Shown one piece after another: positions 23,354 through 35,125 of a DNA stretch of 64,000 nucleotides; position 1 is the stretch's first letter, and each line of letters begins with the position of its first letter. The notes beneath the pieces are model-generated. The model was given only the letters and a program-made list of their open reading frames with translations. It was not told where the DNA came from and made no database searches. Origin of the DNA: Mesoplasma tabanidae. GTDB taxonomy: Bacteria; Bacillota_I; Bacilli_A; Mycoplasmatales; Mycoplasmataceae. The DNA lies in contig NZ_CP024969.1 of NCBI RefSeq assembly GCF_002804025.1, positions 372,001 through 436,000 on the forward strand, given 5' to 3'. Position numbers and translations under genes: made by a program.

Positions 23354-25484
23354 AACATTATTTGCAAGTATTGGAGCATTTTCATTTGTAAGTGTTCCTT
23401 TTAGTCAAAATTTAGTTTCAATATCTAAAAATTTAGATTCTGAATTTGAAAAAGAAATACTTAATCAAATACAAGAAGATAAAATTTACTTGGGTAAGCA
23501 AAAATTTATTGATTATAATGGTGAAAGGTTTTCAAGTGAAGAGGCTTTCAAAAAATATTTATTAGAAAACGCAACTATTACACCAATTTTAACATCTTCT
23601 AATCCTAATAAAATTATTAAAGATACTGAAAATAAAACATTGGATAAAACAAAGATATATGATATTGATCCAAATAAATTTATTCAAATTTATAGAGATG
23701 CATATGGTAACATTGCGAAAACAATGGAAGATGCTTTAGATACATACACTAATTTGGGTCTTGTTAAAGAACAATATAGTTATGATAATGAAGGATGATT
23801 TGATTCACCTGAAGAAGCTAAACTTAATCAAAAAAAGAATATGCAAATTCATAAATCGCTTTACTATATGTATGAAAATAAATATTATAATGCTTTTAAT
23901 TCAAAAGATATTTATTTATTAACTAATAAATTTGAAGACGCATTTTATACAAACATTGAAACTAATTTAAGTGGACAAAAATTAAATAAACCACTAAATA
24001 TTTTTGGTTTAAAAGCAATTACATCATTTTCTCCATTTTATGAAAAAATGAGAAGTGAAATTGAACATGAATTTACAAATGATTATTTTTATAAAATAAG
24101 TGATTTAAAAGTTGAAAACAGTTTAGAACTTAGTATTTCAGGCAGTAATGAAGTTAGAATTGATTGATTAAATGGTTCTGCTCAAGAAATATATAAAAAA
24201 GGACAAAAACCAATTATAAAATTTAAAAAAGAATACAAATCTGAAAAGGAAATGATAGATGATTTTAAAAATGAAAGTAAATGAGAAAAAGCAAGTGAAG
24301 GTGTAGGTTGAGGTACTAGTTGAGGGAGATATTATTGAACAAGAAAATTTGAAATTTATAATCAGAATTTGAAAAAATATCAAACTGCAGTAATAAAATT
24401 GCTTCCCAAATACAAGGGAGCAGGTGGTGCAAGCAAAGCACCAAGTTTTGATTCATATAACTACAGAGATATGACAAAATCTAATATTGTAAGTTATAAA
24501 GATGTATCAAAAACTGATAAAATTTCAGAAATAAATGGTATACCATTAAGATATAATTTAGAAGGAATTGGAAATGATGAAATAAAGAAATTTTTTCATG
24601 ACTGATATACTTATTATTACAATGATGTTTTAACTAATTTTTCTAAAAATAATAAAATTGATTTTAATTATGATGAAGTTAGAAGTGAAACATTCACTAA
24701 AAACAATGTAGGTAATGTGTATAAAGACAAAATGTATAATATTGGATCAAATAATTACTATTCAGTAATTCAAAGTTATTTTGATTATAAAATAATAAAA
24801 GAAGATATTATTGAAAATAATGCTGTTCAAGAAAATGGTGAAATACGTTATAAAATGAGAGAAAATTTTAATGCAAGTAAAGATCAACTAGATAATTATT
24901 TATATTTATCTGGTCAATTTGAACCAATCTTGAAATACTCTTATGGTTCTGAAGAAAATCTTTCTAATTTAGATGGATCAAAATTAGCAAATAGTCTTCA
25001 AGAAGCTAAAGAATTGCAATGACTTAATGCTAATCCTTCTTTGAAAAAGAAATACATAGTAAGAGACGTTTTTGGTAAAAATATAACTGAAGCTTATACT
25101 GCTGAAAAAGCAGTTCAAAATTTGCAAAATCAAATTAAATTAGATTCAAAAATGGTGAATATTAATGAATATGAAACATGAGATTGAGATTATAAAATGT
25201 CATATGATAGTACTATTTCAAATGGTAAATATAAAATTTATAAAGTTTTTAATAAAAATACAAAAACAGAAATATATTTTCCAACAGAAAATGATGCAAT
25301 GAACTCAATTTTAAAAGATTCAAAAGTCAATGGTGAAAGCAATAATATTTATCTTGATAAATATATTTATACATACTATGATTCTAAAACAGAAAAACAA
25401 TATTCAACAATTTTTTACAATGATGAATATCAAAAAGCTGTTAATGATATTATGTTTAAAATTAGAAATAACTTCATTAATTAA
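23346..25484 (+). CDS. Surface protein with the same repeat style as its upstream neighbour
   Basis: 712 residues. The start chosen is ATG 23346, 7 bases after the strong AAGGAGG; a TTG at 23340 is too close to it. The N-terminus MLRTLFASIGAFSFVSVPF is a short signal-like segment without a lipobox. The units seen in the upstream gene recur (YNGERFSSEEAFKKYL, EGWFDSPEEAKL, IYFPTENDAMNSIL, TIFYNDEYQKAVNDI). A central segment rich in Gly and aromatic residues (GVGWGTSWGRYYWTRKFEIY) stands out. The 8-base overlap suggests translational coupling and perhaps a two-subunit surface complex. A terminator follows. I do not recognise a family. Confidence 0.75.
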
Positions 25485-25500
25485 AAAACAATTCTAAAAG

Positions 25501-25529
25501 AAACAGTTTCTAAAAGAATCTGTTTTTTT
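25501..25529 (+). terminator. Terminator of the surface protein pair
   Basis: AAACAGTTTC pairs with GAATCTGTTT (one mismatch) and continues into TTTTT. Confidence 0.7.
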
Positions 25530-25579
25530 ATTTTATATATTTATTAACTATGAGAAAATATTTTAAAAGGAATCAAATT

Positions 25580-28297
25580 ATGAAAGAAAAACTATTCACA
25601 AATAAAGATGAACAAAAATTATTAGAAGAAATAAATAATGAAATATTAACTTCTAATGAAGTTTATTTAATCTACCCTTTCATATCTAAAAGTATTCTTA
25701 ATAAAATATCTCCTACTTTTGAATTCTGTGCAAAAAACAATATTCAAATTAAAATAATTTCAACAACATTTGACGATCTAGCTCAATATAATAATTTAAA
25801 TGAACTTAAATTATTAGCTAATAAGTATTCTAATATCAAAATTAAAATAGAAGATAACTTAGAAAGAACTAGTGAAAGAATTCACATTAAAGCTTCAATC
25901 TTTAAGCGAGATTATGAATTTTCAACTGCAATTATGGGTTCTTCTAATTTAACTGTTAAAGGAATGATTTCTGGAAGAGAATGAAATATTAAAATAACAG
26001 AGCAAAATAATAAAGAATTAATTAATAAAATGATTAATGAATTTGATAATTTATGAAATGAAGAATTTGTTGATTTTTCAGATGAGTTTGAAAGAGAATT
26101 ATTAATTCAAAAGATTAAAGAAAATCAACAAGCAGCTATTCAATCAAAAATAGAATTATTATCAAATAACTTAACTAAAAAATATTTATATAAATTTCAA
26201 AAAGAAATTATTGATAAACTAAGTTATCGAAGACATATTAATAAAAATAAGAACTTAGTAATTATGGCCACAGGAACAGGTAAAACACTAGTTTCTGCAT
26301 TTGATTACAAAAGACAAACAGAACAAGCTAAAAAGGGTTTTAAAATCCTATTTTTAGCACATCAAAGAGAAATAGTTGACCAAGCAATTAAAACTTATCG
26401 CCATGTTCTTGAAAATAATGAATTTGGTGAAGTTATGTATGATGGAAGTATTAATAGTGATAAACCAACTCATCTATTTGCAACAATTCAAACTTTATCA
26501 ACAAGATTAGATAAATTCAAACCAAACGATTTTGACATTATTGTATATGATGAAGCTCATCATATAGCAGCAAATACTTTTGATAAAGTATTTAACTATT
26601 TTAAACCTCAACAAATTTTAGGTTTAACAGCAACACCAGAAAGAGAAGATAATAAAGATATCAAGACATATTTTGATGATGAATACGCTACTGAATTAAG
26701 ACTATGAGATGCTATTGATCAAAAACTATTATGTCCATTTGATTATTATTGTATAGATGATACTAATACTAATTTACAAGGAGTTGATTTAAACTCTGAT
26801 AAAGATATTTTTAAAGTAGTTAATACTGATTCTAGAAATGAATTATTATTTAAAACAATTGAAAAATATTTAGGTATTTATGCAAGACCAACAGCATTAA
26901 TCTTTTGTGTTACTGTTGAACATGCTATTAATATCTCAAATTACTTAAAATCAAAGAATTTAAAAGCAGAAGCTTTAACTTCTCAAAACACAAAAGATCG
27001 TAAAAGAATCTTACATGAATTTAGTACAGGAAGAATTAACTATTTATGTGTAGTTAATATTTTTAATGAAGGAGTAGATATTCCTGAGATTAATACAATT
27101 ATTTTATTAAGACCAACTAATTCAAAAACCGTATATTTACAACAACTAGGTAGAGGTTTAAGAAAAACTGAACTTAAAAATAAATTAGAAGTATATGATT
27201 TAATTTCTAATATAGATAATAAATATGATATTACTTTAGGAATTAGAAATTTATTTAATCCAGCTATTAGAAGTAGTAAGTCAATTAGTGCTAAAGAAGG
27301 TTTACCTTATAATTGCACAATTAACTTAGAAAAACATACAGAAGAAATTATTATTAATAGTATGAAGAGTTGATATTTAAATAAAAACTCAATGAAATCA
27401 TATATTGTTGAATATTATGAAAGATTTAAAGAAAAAGCCCTTAATAACATATTGAGGGATTATGATTTAACTTTAATTGATTTTTATAATAATTTAGATA
27501 ACTTATTTATACCAATTGCTAAACAAATTAATAAGTTTAAAGATAACGAAAACAACACAAATAGAAATAAGAATATTTTAAAACAGTTTTTATTTTTAAA
27601 TAACTATAAAATTATTGATTATTTTTATAAAAGATTATCAAATCAATTGACACAAAATGAGATTAATCTTGATTTAGATAATTTATTAATAACTTCATGC
27701 TTATATGAAATAACTAGCATGGAAAAATTCTTAGATGTTTATCCTAATTATTTACAAATTAGCGATTTAGTTAAAAACTTTATTAATGAACATAAAGTAA
27801 TAGTTGAAGAATTAATGATGATTCTTAAGTATAAACTTGAATTTGAAACATTAATATTTGAAAATGAAATAGAAGAAGGATTAAAATTAAATTCAACTTA
27901 TACTGTAAAACAAGTTTTATCCTTAGTTAATCGCACTAACTTTTTACATTATCGAGCAGAAATGAAAGTTTTAACATTTCAAGCAGGCTATTTGACTTTT
28001 GATAATTCAAAACAAATTATTTTAGCTGATGAAGATAGTAGTAATTATGGTAAAAAGACTAAATATGATAAAGAAAATAACTTATTTTATTGATCATTAC
28101 CTGAAAAAATGACAATTAAAAATAAAATAGTTAGTGATTTTGAAAATGAAAATATTAAAAAATACTTATTTATTCAAGATCAACAAAACTTAAGTAAAAA
28201 AAGTTTATATTTAAAGCTTTATAAATTTGTAGGTGTTGGTAAATTTGAAAAAATGTTAATAGATGATTTCCTTACAGCTGAATTTAAGAGTATATAA
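25580..28297 (+). CDS. PLD-family nuclease fused to DEAH helicase
   Basis: 905 residues, starting at ATG 25580 after AAAAGGA (an ATG at 25550 in the same frame lacks one). Residues 1-150 are a phospholipase-D-type domain with HIKAS (about 101-105) and GSSNLT (about 119-124), the half-site pattern of HxK nucleases such as BfiI/NgoFVII. An SF2 helicase core follows: ATGTGKT (about 228-234), DEAHH (about 323), TATPER (about 349), GVDIPE (about 498) and QQLGRGLRKT (about 520). The C-terminal 350 residues resemble the extension of PLD-DEAD-DUF3427 proteins, ending YKFVGVGKFEKMLIDDF. Proteins of this layout are thought to act on DNA and are often in accessory or defence contexts. All motifs are present and the frame is intact, so it should be functional. 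Confidence 0.85.
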
Positions 28298-28336
28298 TAT
28301 CGAATAATAATAAAAATACTAATTATATTTAAATTT

Positions 28337-28399
28337 AAAAAAGCAAGTGAAAGAAAATAATATTAAAAGCTAAGTGACACTTGCTTTTTTTTTTTTTTT
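28337..28399 (+). terminator. Terminator ending in a T15 tract
   Basis: AAAAAAGCAAGTG pairs with CACTTGC followed by 15 T (28385-28399). The loop is long (about 28 bases). The T tract also lies in the promoter region of the next gene. Confidence 0.7.
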
Positions 28400-28413
28400 G
28401 TTTAAATCATAAT
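28381..28413 (+). promoter_or_regulatory. Candidate promoter with homopolymer spacer
   Basis: TTGCTT (28381-28386) and CATAAT (28408-28413) could act as -35 and -10 boxes for the surface protein starting at 28443. The 21-base spacer contains most of a T15 run. Change in the run length by slippage would alter the spacing, as known for poly-A promoters of vlp lipoprotein genes in M. hyorhinis. This is a hypothesis from position alone. Confidence 0.35.
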
Positions 28414-28442
28414 AAGATAAATAACTAAGAGGGTACATTAAA

Positions 28443-31199
28443 ATGAAAAAGCCAAGTTTTTTTAAATACTTTTTTTTGACAATATTTTTAACAGGTGGAA
28501 TTATAATTGTTTCTGTTCAATTAGTTAATACTTCACAATTAAAAAATGATAAAAGAATCAAAATAAATATTTCAGATATTAAATTACTTTTAGAAAAAGA
28601 AATAAATAATGAAAAAATTGATATAAAAACAGCAATTGAAAAATTGAAAAATTTTGATTACCCAAATGTAAGAATTAAAGATGTCAAAGTTGAGCAAGCA
28701 AGCAGAATTTTTGCTGAGAAAACATTTATTGTCATAACTGAAATAACTGATAAAGAAAATTATAAGTGAGATAATGAATCTTTTGATGGTATTTTTAAAG
28801 TTAAGGCCAATCAAATAGGCGAATATTCAATTATAGATTTTAAAAAACTTAATGAAGAAATTAATAGTCTTGACTTAAATAAAATGTCTGAAAACCAAGC
28901 AATTGAAAAATTGAAAAATTTTGCTTATCCAAATGTAAGAATTAAAGATGTTAAAGTTGAGCAAGCAAGTAGAATTTTTGCTGAAAAAACATTTATTGTC
29001 ATAACTGAAATAACTGATAAAGAAAATTATAAGTGAGATAATGAATCTTTTGATGGTATTTTTAAAGTTAAAGCCAGTCAAATAGGGGAATATTTAATTA
29101 TAGAATCTGAAAAATTTAATGAAGAAATTAATAGTCTTGACTTAAATAAAATGTCTGAAAACCAAGCAATTGAAAAATTGAAAAATTTTGCTTATCCAAA
29201 TGTAAGTATTAAAGATGTTAAAGTTGATCGAGCAAGTAGAATTTTTGCAGAGAAAACATTTATTGTCATAACTGAAATAACTGATAAAGAAAATTATAAG
29301 TGAGATAATGAATCTTTTGATGGTATTTTTAAAGTTAAAGCAAGTCAGATAGGTGAATATTCAATTATAGATTCTGAAAAATTTAATGAAGAAATTAATA
29401 GTCTTGACTTAAATAAAATGTCTGAAAAGCAAGCAATTGAAAAATTGAAAGATTTTGCTTATCCAAATGTAAGTATTAAAGATGTCAAAGTTGATCGAGC
29501 AAGTAGAATTTTTGCAGAGAAAACATTTATTGTCATAACTGAAATAACTGATAAAGAAAATTATAAGTGAGATAATGAATCTTTTGACGGTATTTTTAAA
29601 GTTAAAGCAAGTCAGATAGGCGAATATTCAATTATAGATTCTAAAAAACTTAATGAAGAAATTAATAGTCTTGACCTAAATAAAATGTCTGAAGATGCAG
29701 CAATTGAAAAATTAAAAAATTTTGATTATTCAAATGTAAGTATCAAAGATGTTAAAGTTGAGCAAGCAAGTAGAATTTTTGCAGAGAAAACATTTATTGT
29801 CATAACTGAAATAACTGATAAAGAAAATTATAAGTGAGATAATGAATCTTTTGATGGTATTTTTAAAGTTAAGGCCAATCAAATAGGCGAATATTCAATT
29901 ATAGATTCTAAAAAACTTAATGAAGAAATTAATAGTCTTGACTTAAATAAAATGTCTGAAGATGCAGCAATTGAAAAATTGAAAGATTTTGCTTATCCAA
30001 ATGTAAGTATTAAAGATGTTAAAGTTGAGCAAGCAAGTAGAATTTTTGCAGAGAAAACATTTATTGTCATAACTGAAATAACTGATAAAGAAAATTATAA
30101 GTGAGATAATAAAAATTTTGATGGTATTTTTAAAGTTAAAGCAAGTCAGATAGGTGAATATTCAATTATAGATTCTGAAAAATTTAATGAAGAAATTAAT
30201 AGTCTTGACTTAAATAAAATGTCTGAAGATGCAGCAATTAAAAAATTAAAAAATTTTGATTATTCGAATGTAAGTATCAAAGATGTTAAAGTAGATCGAG
30301 CAAGTAGAATTTTTGCTGAGAAAACATTTATTGTCATAACTGAAATAACTGATAAAGAAAATTATAAGTGAAATAATGAATATTTTGATGGTATTTTTAA
30401 AGTTAAAGCCAGTCAAATAGGTGAATTAGAAAAAATGAATATTGATAAATCATTTAATCTATTAACTCAACTTGAAGAACTAAAATTTAATACTGAGGAT
30501 GTTAATTCTTTACACGAATTAATTAAATCTATTTTATATTTGAATTTAACTAATTATGAGTACAAGTCTCTAAGTCTTGAATTTAACGAAAAAGAAATTA
30601 AAATTTCACTTTCATCTGAAGGAAAAGAAGTATTTAATGATTTTGGAAATAAAATATTCAAAGTAAAAAATGTTGAATTTTCTTCTCAAAATTCTAAAAT
30701 CCTTCATGATTCTATTTTGCTTGAAAATGAAAAATTAATTGCTTATTCATATAAAGATAGTGATGATTTAATTAATAAAAATTCTAAAGAATGCTATCAA
30801 ATAGGTTATAGTCAGGTATCTAATCAAAAAAATAGTTTCTGACAAGTTGCCAGAATGCCTTATACTATTGAAAAAGTTCCTAAATGAATTAGTAAAAATA
30901 TTTTATATTTAGATTTCATGTTTAAGGACAGTAAAAATTTTAATCAAAATATTAATAGTTGAGATACATCAAATATATTGCAAATAAATTCTTTGTTTGA
31001 ATGTGCAGTTTCTTATAATCAACCTTTAAATTTATGAAATACTAGCAAAATTAGAGAAATGAATAGGACTTTTGCAAATGCTACTTCATTTAATAATGAC
31101 TTATCAAAATGAAATGTCAAAAATGTTTTAAAAGATAGACGTAATGAATTTGATCTAAATACACCATCTTGACAAACAGAAAAAAAACCTAATTTTTAA
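28443..31199 (+). CDS. BspA-like (DUF285) surface protein with seven 89-residue repeats
   Basis: 918 residues, starting after AAGAGGG. An N-terminal membrane anchor (FFKYFFLTIFLTGGIIIVSVQL) has no lipobox. Seven tandem copies of an 89-residue domain follow; copy landmarks (GCAATT of the AIEKL element) fall at 28632, 28899, 29166, 29433, 29700, 29967 and 30234, exactly 267 bases apart. Each unit carries SEDAAIEKLKNF, IKDVKVEQASRIF, FIVITEITDKENYKWDN and FDGIFKVKASQIGEY. After about residue 665 comes a different segment and a short C-terminal DUF285 region (INSWDTSNILQINSLF, SKWNVKNVLKD). DUF285/BspA proteins are surface-exposed and often antigenic or adhesive in Mollicutes. The gene is followed 14 bases later by a second protein of the same plan. 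Confidence 0.85.
28632..30500 (+). repeat. Seven tandem 267-base repeats
   Basis: Seven in-frame copies with an exact 267-base period, differing by scattered substitutions (for example VEQASR versus VDRASR, NQAIEKL versus DAAIEKL). The last copy loses identity after SQIGE near 30425. Confidence 0.9.
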
Positions 31200-31213
31200 A
31201 AGGAGTAAATAAA

Positions 31214-34200
31214 ATGAAAAAATTATTGGGACTATTATTAACACTATCAGTAACAACTAATGTAGTAGTACTAGCGGTTTCTTGTACTAATACAATTGGA
31301 ATAAATGTGGATGCACGTAAAGAAATTTCAAAAGAAAATACTGAAAATATACTTAAAGAATCAGTTAAAGATGAAATGACAGAAGCTGAAGCCATCGAAG
31401 CATTAAATAATGCTTGAAAAAAAATTGAAGGTGTAGATTCTGGAGATGTAAAAGTAATAAGCTCTAAAATATTAACTAAACCTTTAACTTTTGAAGTAAA
31501 GTTAGAAATTAATGAAACTGAATATATATGAGATCAAGCTGAATTTAATGGTATTTTTAATATTGGAATAAATGTGGATGCACGTAAAGAAATTTCAAAA
31601 GAAAATACTGAAAATATACTTAAAGAATCAATTAAAGATGAAATGACAGAAGCTGAAGCCATTGAAGCATTAAACAATGTTTGAAAAAATATTGAAGGTG
31701 TGAAAGATGGCCAAGTAAAAGTAGTAACATCGAAAATAGTAACTAAACCGATAACTTTTGAAGTAAAGTTAGAAATTAATGAAACTGAATATATATGAGA
31801 TCAAGCTGAATTTAATGGTATTTTTAATATTGGAATAAATGTGGATGCACGTAAAGAAATTTCAAAAGAAAATACTGAAAATACACTTAAAGAATCAATT
31901 AAAGATGAAATGACAGAAGCTGAAGCCATTGAAGCATTAAACAATGTTTGAAAAAATATTGAAGGTGTGAAAGATGGCCAAGTAAAAGTAGTAACATCGA
32001 AAATAGTAACTAAACCGATAACTTTTGAAGTAAAGTTAGAAATTAATGAAACTGAATATATATGAGATCAAGCTGAATTTAATGGTATTTTTAATATTGG
32101 AATAAATGTGGATGCACGTAAAGAAATTTCAAAAGAAAATACTGAAAATATACTTAAAGAATCAATTAAAGATGAAATGACAGAAGCTGAAGCCATTGAA
32201 GCATTAAACAATGTTTGAAAAAATATTGAAGGTGTGAAAGATGGCCAAGTAAAAGTAGTAACATCGAAAATAGTAACTAAACCGATAACTTTTGAAGTAA
32301 AGTTAGAAATTAATGAAACTGAATATATATGGGATCAAGCTGAATTTAATGGTATTTTTAATATTGGAATAAATGTGGATGCACGTAAAGAAATTTCAAA
32401 AGAAAATACTGAAAATACACTTAAAGAATCAGTTAAAGATGAAATGACAGAAGCTGAAGCCATCGAAGCATTAAATAATGCTTGAAAAAATATCGAAGGT
32501 GTGAAAGATGGCCAAGTAAAAGTAGTAACATCGAAAATAGTAACTAAACCGATAACTTTTGAAGTAAAGTTAGAAATTAATGAAACTGAATATATATGGG
32601 ATCAAGCTGAATTTAATGGTATTTTTAATATTGGAATAAATGTGGATGCACGTAAAGAAATTTCAAAAGAAAATACTGAAAATACACTTAAAGAATCAGT
32701 TAAAGATGAAATGACAGAAGCTGAAGCCATCGAAGCATTAAATAATGCTTGAAAAAAAATTGAAGGTGTAGATTCTGGAGATGTAAAAGTAATAAGCTCT
32801 AAAATATTAACTAAACCTTTAACTTTTGAAGTAAAGTTAGAAATTAATGAAACTGAATATATATGGGATCAAGCTGAATTTAATGGTATTTTCAATATTG
32901 AAATAAATGTAGATGCAAGAAATATAATAGAAGTAGATTTACTGAAAGAATATTTGGTTCAATTAAGTAGTATTGATAATGTTAAAGTTATAGAAAATGA
33001 ATTCATCAAAACAATAGAAGCATTTGTTTATTTAACATATGATGATGCGATGTCTGAAAGGCTAACTATTGATTTAAGTGAAAAGCACTTAGTTATTGAA
33101 TCAAAGGATAAAGAAAACTTTAAACTCTCAACTGATATAGACATAACTTTTTCAAATATTCATTTTGAAAAAAAAGAACAAGGTATTATTTATTTAAATA
33201 GTGAAAATAATCAAATTGAATATTTAGATAAACAAAATTTTAATAGTGTTGATAATTATAAAAGTTCAATAGTTTATCAAATTGGTTGATATGCTGATGA
33301 ATTTGGTACTAGTACTTCAATTTCTAAAATGCCAAAAGATATAATAAAAGTAACAAGATGACTTCCATCTCAAGTAACAACTCTAGTTGTTAATGAAAAT
33401 AAAGAAAATAATAGTGGACTTTTTGAAAATTGCTCTAATTTTAATGATATAAATGTTACCTATTGAAATACTTCAAATATTACTAATATGAAAAAATTAT
33501 TTACTAAAGCAAAAAATTTTAATCAATCTTTAAAAAATTGAGATACTACTAAAGTTACTAATATGTCATATATGTTTTCAGGTGCAAGTTCCTTTAATAG
33601 TTATATAAGTAATTTTAAAACTTTAAATGTAACAGATATGCAACAAATGTTTCAAGGCGCAAGTAAATTCGATCAAGATATTTCAAACTGAGATGTTTCT
33701 AAATGTGATTCATTTTTTAGAATGTTTATGAAAGCTAGTCAATTCAATAAAAATTTAGGAAAATGAACTGTTTTAGCAGGTAGAAACTTTTCAGAAATGT
33801 TTAATCAAGCAACTAATTTTAAAAATTTTAACGAACCACTTGATTGAAAATTTAGCGAGGATTTTATATCAAATAGTTTAAATTTTAAAGGAATGTTTCA
33901 AGGAGCAATTAGCTTTACAGGTTATGGTTTAGCAAACTGAAAAACAATTGCAGTTAAAAATATGGCAAATATGTTTGCTGGATGTGAAAAAATGACTGTA
34001 AATATAATTAATTGAAATGTATCAAATGTAGAAAAAATGGATAGCATGTTTGGATCATATACTAATTCAGGTGATAACGATAAATTTAATTATGATTTAT
34101 CAAATTGAGATGTTTCCAAAGTGAAAGCCGAAAAACCAGGAACCAATTTGAAAGATTTTTTAGAATTATTCTCAAAAGGTTTTACTGCTTGAGAAAATAC

Positions 34201-34225
34201 AAAAAAACCAAATTTTAAATTTTAA
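31214..34225 (+). CDS. BspA-like (DUF285) lipoprotein with six full 89-residue repeats
   Basis: 1003 residues, starting after AAAAGGAG. The signal peptide ends in the lipobox LAVSC (Cys24). Six 267-base repeats start at 31295, 31562, 31829, 32096, 32363 and 32630, with a seventh partial start at 32897. The unit (DARKEISKENTENILKES, MTEAEAIEALNNAWKKIEG, EINETEYIWDQAEFNGIFNI) is a distant relative of the repeat in the upstream gene. The C-terminal 330 residues are DUF285 repeats (WNTSNITNMKKLF, WDTTKVTNMSYMF, WDVSKCDSFFRMF). The lipid anchor, long repeat stalk and DUF285 tip suggest a displayed adhesin or variable antigen. The six repeats are highly similar at DNA level, so repeat number can probably change. 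Confidence 0.88.
31295..32896 (+). repeat. Six tandem 267-base repeats, nearly identical
   Basis: Exact 267-base period. Copies 1 and 6 carry the variant WKKIEGVDSGDVKVISSKILTK, while copies 2-5 carry GVKDGQVKVVTSKIVTK. The Trp codon before DQAEF is TGA in copies 1-3 and TGG in copies 4-6. This mosaic is evidence of duplication or gene conversion within the array. Confidence 0.9.
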
Positions 34226-34251
34226 AGAAAGAGTAATAGGGTAACTTAAAA

Positions 34252-35049
34252 ATGAAAAAAATAAAAAAATTTAAAGAATTTAAGTTTATAAATATTTGTT
34301 TATGATTATTGATAATGATTTTCATTATAGTAATTGGATTTATATTTAAAATAATAAATCAAAGTATATATGGAACAAATGAGTGAAAAAATATAATATC
34401 ATCATTTGATAATTTGAATAACAAAGTTATTGATAGCTGATTTAATAATTCAAAAATTACTTGATCAATGTTTATCGGACCAATAGGTTCAAGCTCATTT
34501 ATTCAATTTCAATTAGTATATAAAGTGGGAGATTCATATGGATTTATTATTCCAATTTTTTGAGATTTATTAATTAATTGATTAATTATTGCTGGAGTTT
34601 TATTCTGTTTAATAATTATAATAATAGAAATATTTAAAATTAATAAATTAGAAAAATTTTTAGATCAAAAAGAAAAAATATTATTATCTAATGTAGATAA
34701 TAAAAAAATAATTTTATTAGAAGAAGCAGAAGAATATATTCAAAAAATGGAAAACAAGTATAAAGAATACTTATCTAATGAACTAGAAATTTTGGATAAT
34801 AAAAATAATTCAACTCTATCAATTGCTGAAAGATCTAAAATTGATGGATCAAATAAAATTCAAGAAAAAAGATATGAATTACAAAAATATTCAAATAAAT
34901 TAAGAAGTCTTGCAATAGAAAACAAATTACCAATAAAATTTCAAGAGATAAACTTAAGAAATTTAACAAAAAAAGAATTAATTGAATATATGAAAAAAAC
35001 ACAATTAATTTTAAAATCAAAAAAAGAAAATACAATAAATTCTAAATAA
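34252..35049 (+). CDS. Hypothetical membrane protein with coiled-coil tail
   Basis: 265 residues. Two hydrophobic segments (about residues 14-35, INICLWLLIMIFIIVIGFIF, and about 103-125, LLINWLIIAGVLFCLIIIIIEIF) flank a short outside loop with GPIGSSSFIQF. The C-terminal half is charged and probably coiled-coil (EEAEEYIQKMENKYKEYL). It lies 26 bases behind the DUF285 lipoprotein and could be in the same transcript. No family is recognised. Confidence 0.65.
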
Positions 35050-35125
35050 AATACAATACTTTGTTTATCATTTTTATTTTTTAAGTTAAAATAATTTAAA
35101 TTAAAGTTTAAAGGCGGAAACAATA

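Noticed and set aside
26705-27373. Apparent breaks in the PLD-helicase and many other genes
   Set aside because: All are TGA codons at positions that fit Trp; they are not lesions in this genetic code.
28632-30500. Regular repeats considered as a CRISPR-like array
   Set aside because: The 267-base units are in-frame protein repeats without spacers.
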